Assembly (NCBI RefSeq): GCF_042650125.1
Contig: NZ_JBHSAP010000015.1
Location: 500,055-564,054 of the forward strand
Direction: 5' to 3'
Source of the DNA: Salinithrix halophila
Lineage (GTDB): Bacteria; Bacillota; Bacilli; Thermoactinomycetales; DSM-45169
DNA length: 64,000 bases
In this document: in pieces, positions 53,144 through 61,437 of the stretch
Position numbering within the stretch: the first letter of the stretch is position 1
Layout: each line of letters starts with the position of its first letter
The notes under the pieces: model-generated
What the model saw: only the letters and a program-made list of their open reading frames with translations
Told to the model about the DNA's origin: nothing
Databases searched by the model: none
Made by a program: the position numbers and the translations under genes

Positions 53144-54334
53144 GTGATCCGCACCTATAAATTCAAGTTAGTTCCCACCACCGAGCAAAGGGAGAAGATT
53201 GAGTGGGGTCTGGGCATGTGCCGATGGCTATACAATGCCATGCTGGAACAACGTCGCTTCGCTTATAAGAGACGAGGNNNNNNNNNNNNNNNNNNNNNNN
53301 NNNNNNNNNNNNNNNNNNNNNNNNNNNNNNNNNNNNNNNNNNNNNNNNNNNNNNNNNNNNNNNNNNNNNNNNNNNNNNNNNNNNNNNNNNNNNNNNNNNN
53401 NNNNNNNNNNNNNNNNNNNNNNNNNNNNNNNNNNNNNNNNNNNNNNNNNNNNNNNNNNNNAGCTTTTCAACATTTTTTCCGTCGTATAAAACGAGGAGAA
53501 AAGCCGGGGTTTCCCCGCTTTCAAGGGAAAAATCGGTTCGACTCCCTTTCCTATCCCCAAGCAAAAGCGTCGATGTTCCAGGGGAAGTTCATTCGGGTTC
53601 CCAAAATCGGAGACGTCCGGGTGAAGATGCACCGCCATATGAATGGGAGTCCCAAAACACTGGTCATTAAGCGAAAGAATGGTCGCTACTATGTGATGGT
53701 GACCTGTGTGGTGGCACCTTCTCCGATCCCTTTCAGCAGAAAGCAGGTGGGTATTGACCTGGGCGTGAAACATTTTTCCATCACTTCTGACAGGGAGTTC
53801 TTTCCGGCGATGCGCTTTTTGGAAAAGGGACTACGGGATATCAAACGGTGGCAACGGACCGTTTCCCGTCGGAAAAAAGGGTCCCATCGTCGAAGGAAAG
53901 CGGTGGCATGGTTAGCGAAGGCACATGAACGAGTGGCCAACCAGCGAAAGGATCTTGCTCACAAAATCAGCCGCTCCCTCGTGGATCGCTATGATCTCAT
54001 CGCGTTTGAAAAGCTGAACGTAAAAGGGATGGTGAAGAACCGTCCCTTAGCAAAGAAGATTGCGGATGCCGCATGGAGACAATTGATTGACTTTACCACT
54101 TACAAGGCAGAATGGGCCGGTAAAGAAGTGAAGTTGGTTGATCCTTACAACACGTCTCAAGCATGTTCGGAATGTGGTCAGATCGTGAAAAAGGATCTTT
54201 CGATTCGTGTTCACTCCTGTAGCTGTGGCTATACAGAAGATCGGGACATCAACGCGGCGCGAAATATCCTTCATCGAGCGATGGGCTATGCCCCACAACC
54301 CACGATGGGACAGTTAGAACTTTCCCTTTTTTAG
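53144..54334 (+). CDS. tnpB: RNA-guided endonuclease TnpB (IS605 OrfB)
   Basis: About 396 residues, interrupted by a gap of 183 N that keeps the frame. The N-terminal helical part (RTYKFKLVPTTEQREKIEWGL) is followed by a RuvC-like nuclease with Asp in GIDLGVKHF, Glu in AFEKLNV, a zinc ribbon (CSECG...CSCG), and the last Asp in DRDINAARN. All catalytic residues seen are intact. GTG at 53144 has AGGAGGTG. TnpB uses an RNA from the element's right end to cut DNA next to a TAM (family knowledge). Confidence 0.92.
   Translation: MIRTYKFKLVPTTEQREKIEWGLGMCRWLYNAMLEQRRFAYKRRXXXXXXXXXXXXXXXXXXXXXXXXXXXXXXXXXXXXXXXXXXXXXXXXXXXXXXXXXXXXXXAFQHFFRRIKRGEKPGFPRFQGKNRFDSLSYPQAKASMFQGKFIRVPKIGDVRVKMHRHMNGSPKTLVIKRKNGRYYVMVTCVVAPSPIPFSRKQVGIDLGVKHFSITSDREFFPAMRFLEKGLRDIKRWQRTVSRRKKGSHRRRKAVAWLAKAHERVANQRKDLAHKISRSLVDRYDLIAFEKLNVKGMVKNRPLAKKIADAAWRQLIDFTTYKAEWAGKEVKLVDPYNTSQACSECGQIVKKDLSIRVHSCSCGYTEDRDINAARNILHRAMGYAPQPTMGQLELSLF
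53278..53460. other. Assembly gap (183 N) inside tnpB
   Basis: The gap length is a multiple of three, so the frame is kept as drawn, but the true length may differ. Confidence 0.99.
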
Positions 54335-54420
54335 GCTCGGGCGGAGCCTTCGGGAGAGGGTAGCGGGTTGCCGTACCCAATGATCCGAGAAGCCCACGGG
54401 TTTAGCCGTGGGAGACGTCA
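54200..54420 (+). ncRNA. Predicted omega/reRNA of the TnpB element
   Basis: In IS605-group elements the guide RNA scaffold overlaps the tnpB 3' end and finishes at the right end of the element. Here this stretch has GC-rich pairing after the stop (GGCTCGGGCGGAGCC) and the terminal CCCACGG/CCGTGGG hairpin. The guide would begin just after 54420. The 5' boundary is approximate. Confidence 0.55.
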
Positions 54421-54513
54421 CAGTCTTCAGGGGATTTTGCAGATCTTGAAGGATTCCCTCTGATTTTCTAGTCATATTTCCTTCCCTCGCTGGTTTGTTC
54501 CCATGATCGGCGC

Positions 54514-54538
54514 ACCGGGCAATCTGCCCGGTTTTTTT
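54514..54538 (+). terminator. Rho-independent terminator
   Basis: ACCGGGCA (54514-54521) pairs with TGCCCGGT (54525-54532), followed by seven T, between the tnpB element and bcp. Confidence 0.9.
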
Positions 54539-54609
54539 GTGTGCTGTTGTTTTTTCCGTCGGACAAACTCATGATAATATAGAAGATGAATCTTACGGAG
54601 GTGAAGAGG

Positions 54610-55083
54610 ATGTTGAAACAAGGGGAACCAGCACCGGATTTCACCCTACCGGCGTCCAATGGAGAGACGGTCTCCCTATCGGACTATCAGGGTCAAAAGA
54701 ATGTCGTTCTTTATTTTTATCCCAAAGACAATACCCCGGGTTGTACAGCGGAATCCTGCGATTTCCGGGATCGGGAACACGATTTCTCTGAACTGGACAC
54801 GGTGATCCTGGGAGTCAGCATGGACGATCTAGACTCCCACAAAAAATTCATCGACAAATATAACCTGCCGTTCCTCCTCCTCGCTGATATGGAGGCGGAA
54901 GCAGCCGAGAAGTATGGGGTTTACAAGGAGAAAAACGTTTTCGGAAAAAAGAAACTAGGTATCGAACGCTCAACCTTCATCATTGACAAAGAAGGTAAAC
55001 TGGCCAAGGAATATCGCAAAGTGAAAGTGGATGGCCACGTTGAGGAAGCGCTGGAGTGGGTCAGGGATCATCTTGCGTCCTGA
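54610..55083 (+). CDS. bcp: Thioredoxin-dependent thiol peroxidase (Bcp/PrxQ)
   Basis: This 157-residue atypical 2-Cys peroxiredoxin has the peroxidatic Cys45 in NTPGCTAESC and the resolving Cys50 five residues on, plus PKDNTPG and GIERSTFIID. It reduces H2O2 and organic peroxides with thioredoxin. The start is ATG at 54610 with GGAGG eight bases upstream. The gene order bcp then perR is conserved with B. subtilis, here with three genes in between. Confidence 0.95.
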   Translation: MLKQGEPAPDFTLPASNGETVSLSDYQGQKNVVLYFYPKDNTPGCTAESCDFRDREHDFSELDTVILGVSMDDLDSHKKFIDKYNLPFLLLADMEAEAAEKYGVYKEKNVFGKKKLGIERSTFIIDKEGKLAKEYRKVKVDGHVEEALEWVRDHLAS

Positions 55084-55096
55084 TCCCTTAGCCGGG

Positions 55097-55130
55097 GGTT
55101 GGAGGGTTTTTGTGCCTCCAACCTTTCTTT
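55097..55130 (+). terminator. Rho-independent terminator
   Basis: GGTTGGAGG (55097-55105) pairs perfectly with CCTCCAACC (55115-55123), followed by TTTCTTT. It ends bcp. Confidence 0.85.
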
Positions 55131-55169
55131 GAGTGAGTGGGGAATACTTTGGGAATAGGAGGGGCTGCC

Positions 55170-55961
55170 TTGGCGGACACTTCGATGTACCGGTTACCGG
55201 ATTATTACGATTGGACTTCGGAGGGGATGGACGGCGATTTGGCGTATTATGCCGATCTGGCTATGGAAAGCGGCGGGCCGGTTCTTGAACTGGGTACCGG
55301 TACAGGGAGAGTGAGTCTAGCCATTGCTCGTCACGGTATCAGAGTGACGGGCGTGGATGTCGAACCGGCCATGTTGGCTCGAGCCCAACAAAAGGCGGAG
55401 GGGATGGGACTATCCAATCGTTGCCGCTGGGTAGAATCCGACATGACGCGGTTGAATCTGGAAGACCGGTTCCCTCTTGTCATCATCCCCTATCGCTCCT
55501 TTCTCCACCTGCTGACGGTGAGAGACCAGGTCGCTGCACTAACTCAGGTACGCCAACATTTGTCCGAGGATGGGCTCTTCGTTTTCAATATATTCATCCC
55601 CGATATAGGGCAGATGGTGGAAGAAGAAGATCGTCTCATCTCTAGGGGATCCTTTCCATTACCTGGGTCGGGGGAGCTGGTGGAAGTGAACGATTTTACC
55701 CGATTTGACCACTTCCACCAAAGGGGGGATATTATCCGCTATTATGAGCGATTCGATGGGGAGGGACGAAGTCGTGAACGGCTCCGTACCACCTTCAGCC
55801 TTCGTTATATCTACCCTGCGGAATTATCCCATCTCCTGAAAATTGCCGGGTTTGAGGTGACGGCCCGCTGGGGCGGGTTTCGCCGTGAGCCCTTTGGTCC
55901 CGACAGTACGGAGCTCGTGGTGGAAGCGCGCAAGTCTCAATCGTTAGTGAATCATCGATAA
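55170..55961 (+). CDS. Class I SAM-dependent methyltransferase
   Basis: The 263-residue enzyme has SAM motif I VLELGTGTGRVSLAIA, the acidic end of strand 2 (TGVDVEPAML) and motif II/III regions (VIIPYRSFLHLL, FVFNIFIPD). The substrate is unknown; the fold resembles small-molecule methyltransferases. TTG at 55170 has AGGAGGGG five bases upstream, and TTG at 55137 has no site. The dehydrogenase gene follows after 14 bp, so they are likely co-transcribed. Confidence 0.85.
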   Translation: MADTSMYRLPDYYDWTSEGMDGDLAYYADLAMESGGPVLELGTGTGRVSLAIARHGIRVTGVDVEPAMLARAQQKAEGMGLSNRCRWVESDMTRLNLEDRFPLVIIPYRSFLHLLTVRDQVAALTQVRQHLSEDGLFVFNIFIPDIGQMVEEEDRLISRGSFPLPGSGELVEVNDFTRFDHFHQRGDIIRYYERFDGEGRSRERLRTTFSLRYIYPAELSHLLKIAGFEVTARWGGFRREPFGPDSTELVVEARKSQSLVNHR

Positions 55962-55975
55962 AGGGGGAGGAGCAC

Positions 55976-56929
55976 TTGGTTCATGTCGCCTCTTCCGCAC
56001 GGATGAGTGACAAACACCGACGACGCTTGTCGAAGATGTTTCCAAAGACCCGTTTTACCTTTTGCGAAAGCTTGGACGAAGTACTGAATGGTGCCCCGGA
56101 CGCTGATGTACTGATTACCTACGGGGAAGATCTGGACGGAGACCGATTGAAGGGGTTGACAGGGCTTCGCTGGATCCACATCATAAGTGCCGGCTTGGAG
56201 TTGCTGCCTTTTGCTGAGTTGAAGGAACGGAATATACACGTCACGAACGCTCGCGGCATTCATGAAATTCCGATGGGCGAGTACGCGGTTTCGGCCATGT
56301 TGCAGGTGACCCGCAAGGCGAATGATTTCTTCCGGGCCCAGCAGGAAGGTCGCTGGAGCCGAGAAATTCGGGTCAGAGAGCTGTTCGGTAAAACGGTTGG
56401 GATTGTTGGAGCTGGAGCGATCGGTGTCGGCATCGCCCGCCGGGTGAAGCCTTTTGGTGTGGAACTGTTGGGGATCAACTCTAATGGCCGAAACCGAGAT
56501 CCTTTCGACGAAATGGGGGATTTCGACTTTCTGCCGGAACTCTTCTCCCGCTCTGACTTTATCATTGTCGCTTTACCGCTGACGGATGCGACCAAAAGAC
56601 GGATCGGTCAAGCAGAGTTGGCCTGTATGAAAGCAGACGCCCACCTAATTAATATCGCTCGGGGATCGGTTGTGGATGAGATGGCTCTCCTTTCCGCGCT
56701 GAGGGAACAAAGGATCGGCGGGGCTGTTCTGGATGTATTCGAAGAGGAACCGCTGTCTCCAGAACACCCTTTTTGGGAGATGGAAAACGTCATTCTCACC
56801 CCTCATGTTGCGGGTCGTTCCCCTTTTTACATGAAGAGAGCCCTTGCGATATTTGAGGATAATTTGCCTGTTTATCTGACGGGAGAAGGGGAATGGAATA
56901 ATCCCGTCAAGCTGGCTCGAGGGTATTGA
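55976..56929 (+). CDS. D-2-hydroxyacid dehydrogenase family protein
   Basis: The 317-residue NAD(P)-dependent oxidoreductase has the Rossmann motif VGIVGAGAIGVGIARRV and the catalytic trio Arg (NIARGSVVDE), Glu (VFEEEPL) and His (TPHVAG). The substrate may be glyoxylate, hydroxypyruvate or another 2-oxo acid. TTG at 55976 has GGGGGAGGAG. It is probably in one transcript with the methyltransferase. Confidence 0.9.
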   Translation: MVHVASSARMSDKHRRRLSKMFPKTRFTFCESLDEVLNGAPDADVLITYGEDLDGDRLKGLTGLRWIHIISAGLELLPFAELKERNIHVTNARGIHEIPMGEYAVSAMLQVTRKANDFFRAQQEGRWSREIRVRELFGKTVGIVGAGAIGVGIARRVKPFGVELLGINSNGRNRDPFDEMGDFDFLPELFSRSDFIIVALPLTDATKRRIGQAELACMKADAHLINIARGSVVDEMALLSALREQRIGGAVLDVFEEEPLSPEHPFWEMENVILTPHVAGRSPFYMKRALAIFEDNLPVYLTGEGEWNNPVKLARGY

Positions 56930-56989
56930 GTTCCTGTTGAAGGATGCAAAGGACCATTACCTGGGGATGAGGGAAAGGAGGGAGCCGGT

Positions 56990-57649
56990 TTGAATCCCAA
57001 ACCGAAACGTGTACAAACAAAAAAGATTTTAACCACCCTAGCTGGGATGTACCCCGACGCCCACTGCGAACTGGAGTTCCGTAATCCCTTTGAATTGTTG
57101 ATCGCCACCATCCTTTCCGCACAATCCACGGATCGACAGGTGAATATCGTTACCAAAGGGTTGTTCACCAAGTATCCCGCTCCGGAAGACTACCTTGACC
57201 TGACGGAAGAGGAACTGGCTGGGGAGATTCGCGGGCTAGGTCTGTTCCGCAATAAGAGCCGAAACATACTTCAGACCTGCCGAATCCTCGTTAGTGAACA
57301 CGGTGGGAAAGTACCGGAAACCCGCACTGCCTTAGAAGCATTACCAGGGGTAGGGAGAAAAACCGCTAATGTGGTTCTCTCCAATGCTTTCGGTGTCCCT
57401 GCATTAGCGGTGGATACCCATGTGCAACGGGTGGCCAATCGTCTTGCCCTGGCGGACAGCAACAATCCGCTGGAGACGGAGAAGCAGTTAATGCGCCGGG
57501 TGCCCCGCAGCGAGTGGACGGATACCCATCACCGTCTGATCTGGCACGGTCGGCGTATCTGTTCGGCCCGCAATCCGAAGTGCGGACAATGCGACTTATT
57601 GCCATCCTGCTGGTTCGGTAAAAGCCGTGTGAAGGAGAAAGCCCATTGA
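56990..57649 (+). CDS. nth: Endonuclease III
   Basis: This 219-residue DNA glycosylase/AP lyase removes oxidised pyrimidines. It has the helix-hairpin-helix with catalytic Lys124 (LPGVGRKTA), the catalytic Asp142 (VDTHV), and the 4Fe-4S loop Cys191, Cys198, Cys201, Cys207. TTG at 56990 follows AAAGGAGGG. Its place just before perR joins DNA-oxidation repair with peroxide control. Confidence 0.95.
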   Translation: MNPKPKRVQTKKILTTLAGMYPDAHCELEFRNPFELLIATILSAQSTDRQVNIVTKGLFTKYPAPEDYLDLTEEELAGEIRGLGLFRNKSRNILQTCRILVSEHGGKVPETRTALEALPGVGRKTANVVLSNAFGVPALAVDTHVQRVANRLALADSNNPLETEKQLMRRVPRSEWTDTHHRLIWHGRRICSARNPKCGQCDLLPSCWFGKSRVKEKAH

Positions 57650-57692
57650 CAAAAGTGGGAAACGGGCAGTAGACTGTTTATAGACATTATTA
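57646..57692 (+). promoter_or_regulatory. perR promoter with a Per-box-like operator
   Basis: TTGACA (57646-57651), 18 nt and TAGACT (57670-57675) make a SigA-type promoter. The 15-bp stretch at 57678-57692 matches 11 of 14 fixed positions of the B. subtilis Per box (TTATAATnATTATAA), placed at the transcription start. It suggests autoregulation by PerR. Confidence 0.6.
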
Positions 57693-57747
57693 AGAGAGAA
57701 TCATTTTGCATGTGTTTGGATTGGTGGAAACAGCGAGGTGTATGGCG

Positions 57748-58185
57748 ATGGAAAACAACCGCCTCAATCGGGCAGTAGAAAAACTGAAATCGACAGGGGT
57801 ACGTATGACCCCTCAACGTTACGCCATATTGGAGTTTTTACAAACCTCGATGAGCCATCCTACCGCTGATGAAATCTATAAGGCGTTGGAAGGGAAATTC
57901 CCCAATATGAGCGTAGCTACGGTCTACAACAACCTTCGGGTATTTAAAGAGGCCGGTCTGGTACGAGAACTAACTTACGGGGACGCCTCCAGCCGTTTCG
58001 ATGCCAATATGCATGATCATTACCATATCATTTGCCGTACATGTGGCAAGATCGTGGATTTTGATTATCCAACCCTGAGGGACGTAGAGAAAGAAGCGGC
58101 CCAGAAAACGGGTTTCATGGTTGAGAACCATCGGATGGAAGTATACGGAATCTGTAAAAACTGTCAGGAAGTTCCTGTCGGGTGA
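57748..58185 (+). CDS. perR: Peroxide-responsive repressor PerR
   Basis: The 145-residue Fur-family regulator has exactly the length of B. subtilis PerR. All five regulatory-metal ligands are at the same positions: His37, Asp85, His91, His93, Asp104. The structural zinc Cys96, Cys99, Cys136 and Cys139 are present. The DNA-binding helix region FPNMSVATVYNNLRVF is conserved. H2O2 oxidises the iron-bound His and releases the repressor. ATG at 57748 has GAGGTG eight bases upstream; ATG at 57742 is too close. ygzB, next to perR in Bacillus, lies 4 kb away here. Confidence 0.97.
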   Translation: MENNRLNRAVEKLKSTGVRMTPQRYAILEFLQTSMSHPTADEIYKALEGKFPNMSVATVYNNLRVFKEAGLVRELTYGDASSRFDANMHDHYHIICRTCGKIVDFDYPTLRDVEKEAAQKTGFMVENHRMEVYGICKNCQEVPVG

Positions 58186-58198
58186 TGACCGGATATAC

Positions 58199-58229
58199 AA
58201 AAACCCCTGCGACCTGCGCAGGGGTTTTT
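58199..58229. terminator. Bidirectional terminator
   Basis: CCCCTGCG (58204-58211) pairs with CGCAGGGG (58217-58224), with five A before and five T after. It serves perR on plus and the coiled-coil operon on minus. Confidence 0.92.
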
Positions 58230-58237
58230 GTATGGAA

Positions 58238-58405
58238 TCAAAACAAGGACGTCACGAACACGGCAGCAAGGTAGAAAAAGGTGATCCCGGCCATCCAGGT
58301 TAACCATTTTATGATAGGCCGGTCGCGGAGGATAGATACGAGAATCAATATTGTGAGGATGACGATGGATAGGATCGTGATCAGATATAGAATGCTGAAA
58401 AACAT
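58238..58405 (-). CDS. Two-span small membrane protein, last gene of the TetR operon
   Basis: The 55-residue protein is nearly all hydrophobic, with two membrane spans (about 4-26 and 35-52) joined by a basic loop (RDRPIIKW). ATG at 58405 has GGAGG upstream, 16 bp after the preceding gene. No family is known. It is followed at once by a terminator, so it ends the operon. Confidence 0.7.
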   Translation of the reverse strand: MFFSILYLITILSIVILTILILVSILRDRPIIKWLTWMAGITFFYLAAVFVTSLF

Positions 58406-58421
58406 GGATGAACCTCCGGTT

Positions 58422-58949
58422 TCAACGAGGTAAAGGCAATGCCCCGAGGACAGCGAATTTTCTATTGACCGTAGCCAATTCCCGAATCGAGGTTCCTGTG
58501 AGTGAATACAACCGCTCCAGGGTGGCATGTTCTTGCTGTGTTTGCCCGGCCACCCGGGAGGAGGGAGCGATTAACTCCTCGTTTTGAGCTTTCAGGGCAT
58601 TTAACTGGGTGATGACGAGGGCCGTGTTCCCATTCAGACTGTCTAGCCCTTTGACGATTTTCCCCTCGCTTTCAACCACCCGTGAAAGGCTACCATTCAT
58701 CTTCTGTAATTTTCCGTTGGTCCGAGAAAGCTTGGTATTCATCTCCTCGATGGACTCTGCCGTCGCTTGGAGAGGCTTCAACTTTTGGTTAGTGTCCGCT
58801 GTCAGCTTTCCGGCAAGCCGGATGTTGTCGTGTACCTGGGCCATCACCCGATTGGTCTCCTTTTGTGTAGCGATCTGTTGGATCGTTCCCCAGATCGTGA
58901 AGCTGAGGAGAAGGAGGTTGATGAGGAGAATCAATCCTTTTGTAATCAT
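58422..58949 (-). CDS. Single-span coiled-coil membrane protein E of the TetR operon
   Basis: This 175-residue protein has an N-terminal membrane span (residues 4-22, basic residue first, so the body is outside), then about 150 residues of heptad-rich, polar helix (QKETNRVMAQVHDNIRLAG and TKLSRTNGKLQKMNGSL). There are no Cys and no known domain. It resembles the other four proteins of the operon in layout more than in sequence. ATG at 58949 has AAAGGGGG. Confidence 0.75.
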   Translation of the reverse strand: MITKGLILLINLLLLSFTIWGTIQQIATQKETNRVMAQVHDNIRLAGKLTADTNQKLKPLQATAESIEEMNTKLSRTNGKLQKMNGSLSRVVESEGKIVKGLDSLNGNTALVITQLNALKAQNEELIAPSSRVAGQTQQEHATLERLYSLTGTSIRELATVNRKFAVLGALPLPR

Positions 58950-58967
58950 AGTTGTACCCCCTTTTAA

Positions 58968-59771
58968 TCAGGGAAGAGTGGGGAGAAGCGGTTCCACTAT
59001 ACCGTCCCCGGCTTTTTTGTTTTCCTTCCTGCCGGTTTTTTTTGAGTCTTCCGGTTTTGGGTTTTCGTTTAGTAAATTTCCAGTCGTATTCTTCAGCTTT
59101 TCGTCCAAAGGTGGATTCGCTGAGTTTTTGTCCCGAGGAAGAGGTGCATCCAGTCCCAGTAGGTTTTCCACGCTTCTCAGAGAATGAGTAAGCAGGGCGA
59201 CAGAGCGGAAGTTATCCACGGATTTGTCCAGTTCCGACAACAAGACATCCGTTCGTTTATTCAACCGGGCGGTGGTGTTGCCAACCCAACCGGTATTCTC
59301 GGCCACTGCCCCGAGGTTGGATACGGTCTGAACCATTTGTTCGGTGACCGTACCTCCCTTGTCTGCCGCCCTGGAGCTCAAGGCGAGGGTTTTCCTTTCT
59401 CGTTTTAGGATCGCCTCCATCCGTTCCCTGGCCTCGATGTTTCCAGATAACTGATCATCCAGCTCGCTTTGGATCGAAGTATTGGTTTGGATCTGCTGTT
59501 TCAACAGGGAATTCTGGCGGTCGAGACCGCCCATGGCCTGTTCAGCCTCAATCACTTCTCCCTCCAGTTGACGAGTATCATCCACCATCTCTCCAGTTCG
59601 CCCCGCCAGATCCGATGTGAGGCCGAAGATGTTGTTTTCGGCCAGGACTGGAAGCACAACACGATCACTCCAGCGAGCAAGGGTAGGGGAGGAGACCAGG
59701 AGGACGATGAGAGCGGAGACGGCCAGAATCGCCTTTTTATGATTGGCCCATAGCGGCCATAATCGGTCCAA
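58968..59771 (-). CDS. Single-span coiled-coil membrane protein D of the TetR operon
   Basis: The longest member (267 residues) has a cytoplasmic N-tail (MDRLWPLWANHKK), a span at about 14-30, a long Cys-free coiled coil to about residue 205, and a Lys/Pro/Asn-rich tail that is probably disordered. The tail is unique in the set. It starts 12 bp after gene C, with GGGGG before ATG. No domain is recognised. Confidence 0.75.
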   Translation of the reverse strand: MDRLWPLWANHKKAILAVSALIVLLVSSPTLARWSDRVVLPVLAENNIFGLTSDLAGRTGEMVDDTRQLEGEVIEAEQAMGGLDRQNSLLKQQIQTNTSIQSELDDQLSGNIEARERMEAILKRERKTLALSSRAADKGGTVTEQMVQTVSNLGAVAENTGWVGNTTARLNKRTDVLLSELDKSVDNFRSVALLTHSLRSVENLLGLDAPLPRDKNSANPPLDEKLKNTTGNLLNENPKPEDSKKTGRKENKKAGDGIVEPLLPTLP

Positions 59772-59783
59772 AAGGATTACCCC

Positions 59784-60311
59784 CTATCTCGATTGCGGGA
59801 TAAAACGTGTTTTTTGATTAATCTCTTTTAGGTTGGTGTTGATGACCCTTTGAATCCGTTCCATTCCATTTAAGGTGGAGACGATGCTTTTATTGGAGCT
59901 TTCGACGGATTTCAGTACATTCGTGCTGGAGTGGAGAGTGGTACGGATCTTTTTCAGGTCTTCTTCCGTCTGTTTGGTGTTTCCGCTGATCGCGTGTACC
60001 CGATCAGCGATAGAAGCGACTACCGTATCCAGGTCGTTCAGTTCTCGCCCTAAACCGTTGGTGTTGGATTCAACGGTTTTCACCTTTTTGTCCAATTCTC
60101 CGGTTTTTTCTTTCAGCTCCGCCACAACGGTCAATTGTTCATTCATCGTTGTAGATTTTGCAGCAGAGCTTTTCAGTTGATGTTCCAATGCTTCCGATTT
60201 GGATGCAATATCCTTCTGTAGCCATAATTGGAGGGCCGTGTTGGCTGCGACGGTGGTGAGGAAAAGGGTGATAAGGAGGGTCGTTGCTTTGATGCCCCCA
60301 ATGTTCTTCAT
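59784..60311 (-). CDS. Single-span coiled-coil membrane protein C of the TetR operon
   Basis: The 175-residue protein has a span at about 9-29 followed by continuous heptads (ELKEKTGELDKKVKTVESNT, DLDTVVASIADRVHAI). These resemble the helical hairpin of chemotaxis receptors, but it has no HAMP or signalling tip. It overlaps the end of gene B by 4 bp, so translation is coupled. Cys-free. Confidence 0.75.
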   Translation of the reverse strand: MKNIGGIKATTLLITLFLTTVAANTALQLWLQKDIASKSEALEHQLKSSAAKSTTMNEQLTVVAELKEKTGELDKKVKTVESNTNGLGRELNDLDTVVASIADRVHAISGNTKQTEEDLKKIRTTLHSSTNVLKSVESSNKSIVSTLNGMERIQRVINTNLKEINQKTRFIPQSR

Positions 60312-60823
60312 CTTGTCCCCACCCCCGGTGTCTTGTTGTTTAGACTCTCAGTGGAGTCGAGGATTTTCTTCAAATGTTTTTTGTCATGGTCCGCTGTTTT
60401 ATCCAGCTCTTTCAACATGGTGTCCAACTTTTCCATATGGGGGGATAATTGGGATAAGGATGAATGAACAGTGCCGATATTTTTCTTCGTGGTGCCGGAA
60501 AATTGCAGCATTCGGTCGTTAAGATGTAAAGTGTCTGCGTTTAGGTCTACCACCTGGGACAGAAGCTTTAATGTATCATCGGTTTTGGCTTGGGTCTGGT
60601 CAAGGTTGATGTTGATTTTATCAACGGTTTTTAGCATCCCTTTCAATTCTTCGTTTTTATCGATGACCGCCGCTTGCACCCCATTCAATCTTTCGATGGA
60701 GTCCAAATTATCTTCCAATCCGGCGTGCAGCTTCTTCATGTTTTGGGTCATGGTGATGCCATTGATCAGAAACCCAGCCAAAGCTAAGGTTCCTAAAATG
60801 GAAAGGATCTTTCGGATCATCAC
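60308..60823 (-). CDS. Single-span coiled-coil membrane protein B of the TetR operon
   Basis: The 171-residue protein has a basic N-terminus, a span at about 6-24, then heptad-rich sequence (KNEELKGMLKTVDKININLD, LSPHMEKLDTMLKELDKTAD). No Cys and no known domain. Two ATGs in a row (60823 and 60820) follow AAGGAGGGG. It lies 12 bp after gene A. Confidence 0.75.
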   Translation of the reverse strand: MMIRKILSILGTLALAGFLINGITMTQNMKKLHAGLEDNLDSIERLNGVQAAVIDKNEELKGMLKTVDKININLDQTQAKTDDTLKLLSQVVDLNADTLHLNDRMLQFSGTTKKNIGTVHSSLSQLSPHMEKLDTMLKELDKTADHDKKHLKKILDSTESLNNKTPGVGTR

Positions 60824-60835
60824 TTCCCCTCCTTG

Positions 60836-61393
60836 TCAGGGCAGAGACCGTTGTGCCCGGCTGCTTTTTTCAGCTGCGGAACGGAGTTTTCCTTCCAGAG
60901 CGACGTTCTCCTCCAGTACCCGCTGCATTTTCTTTTTCGTGTCGAGGGTGATGGAGTGAAGTTGCCTCACTTTGGTAAGTTGAGACCCACTACTGGTGTT
61001 AATGCGATCCATTTTTGCTGTAAGAAGCTGACTGAGTCCGTTCAAGTCCGTACTGAGTGCTACTTGTTGGCCGGTCACCCGTTGAATGCCACCCAGGGAA
61101 TTGTTTTGCCCGCCCAGGCCGGAATGGACGGAACGGAGCTTCTGATGGATTGATGCGGTTGTCAGGGTCTTTTTATCAATGGATTGCAAGTTTTCCAATA
61201 TTTGTTTGTTGCTTACCCCCAAGAGGCTGTTGTTCTTCCCGATTGTTTCCAACGTTCCGTTGAGGTCCGCCTGATGATGGAGATTCTTCAGGTCGATTGT
61301 CCGGATACTGTTGTTACCCACGATCCAAAACCCTCCCGCTGTCAGTATAACGGCGGAGGCCAGAATCATGAGAAAGCGGTAGGGTCTGATCAT
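60836..61393 (-). CDS. Single-span coiled-coil membrane protein A of the TetR operon
   Basis: The 185-residue protein has the signal-anchor RPYRFLMILASAVILTAGGFW, then polar heptads rich in Leu, Asn, Ser and Gln (LETIGKNNSLLGVSNKQIL, LLTAKMDRINTSSGSQL). Cys-free. ATG at 61393 has GGGAGGAG; the ORF extension to 61441 overlaps the tetR end and is not supported. It is the first structural gene after tetR (44 bp). Confidence 0.75.
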   Translation of the reverse strand: MIRPYRFLMILASAVILTAGGFWIVGNNSIRTIDLKNLHHQADLNGTLETIGKNNSLLGVSNKQILENLQSIDKKTLTTASIHQKLRSVHSGLGGQNNSLGGIQRVTGQQVALSTDLNGLSQLLTAKMDRINTSSGSQLTKVRQLHSITLDTKKKMQRVLEENVALEGKLRSAAEKSSRAQRSLP

Positions 61394-61437
61394 TTGGACT
61401 CCTCCCTTTTGGAATGTTCCCGGTTGTTTTCCGGCAT

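Larger units (their letters stand above)
53014..54420 (+). mobile_element. IS605-group element carrying only tnpB (IS1341 type)
   Basis: The left end has a subterminal hairpin CCCAGC/GTTGGG (53032-53051). The right end has CCCACGG/CCGTGGG (54393-54412) followed by GACGTCA. Between them is a tnpB gene and no tnpA. The base string TTTAT (53009-53013) just outside the left end could be the target/TAM. Without TnpA the element would need help in trans to move. Confidence 0.75.
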
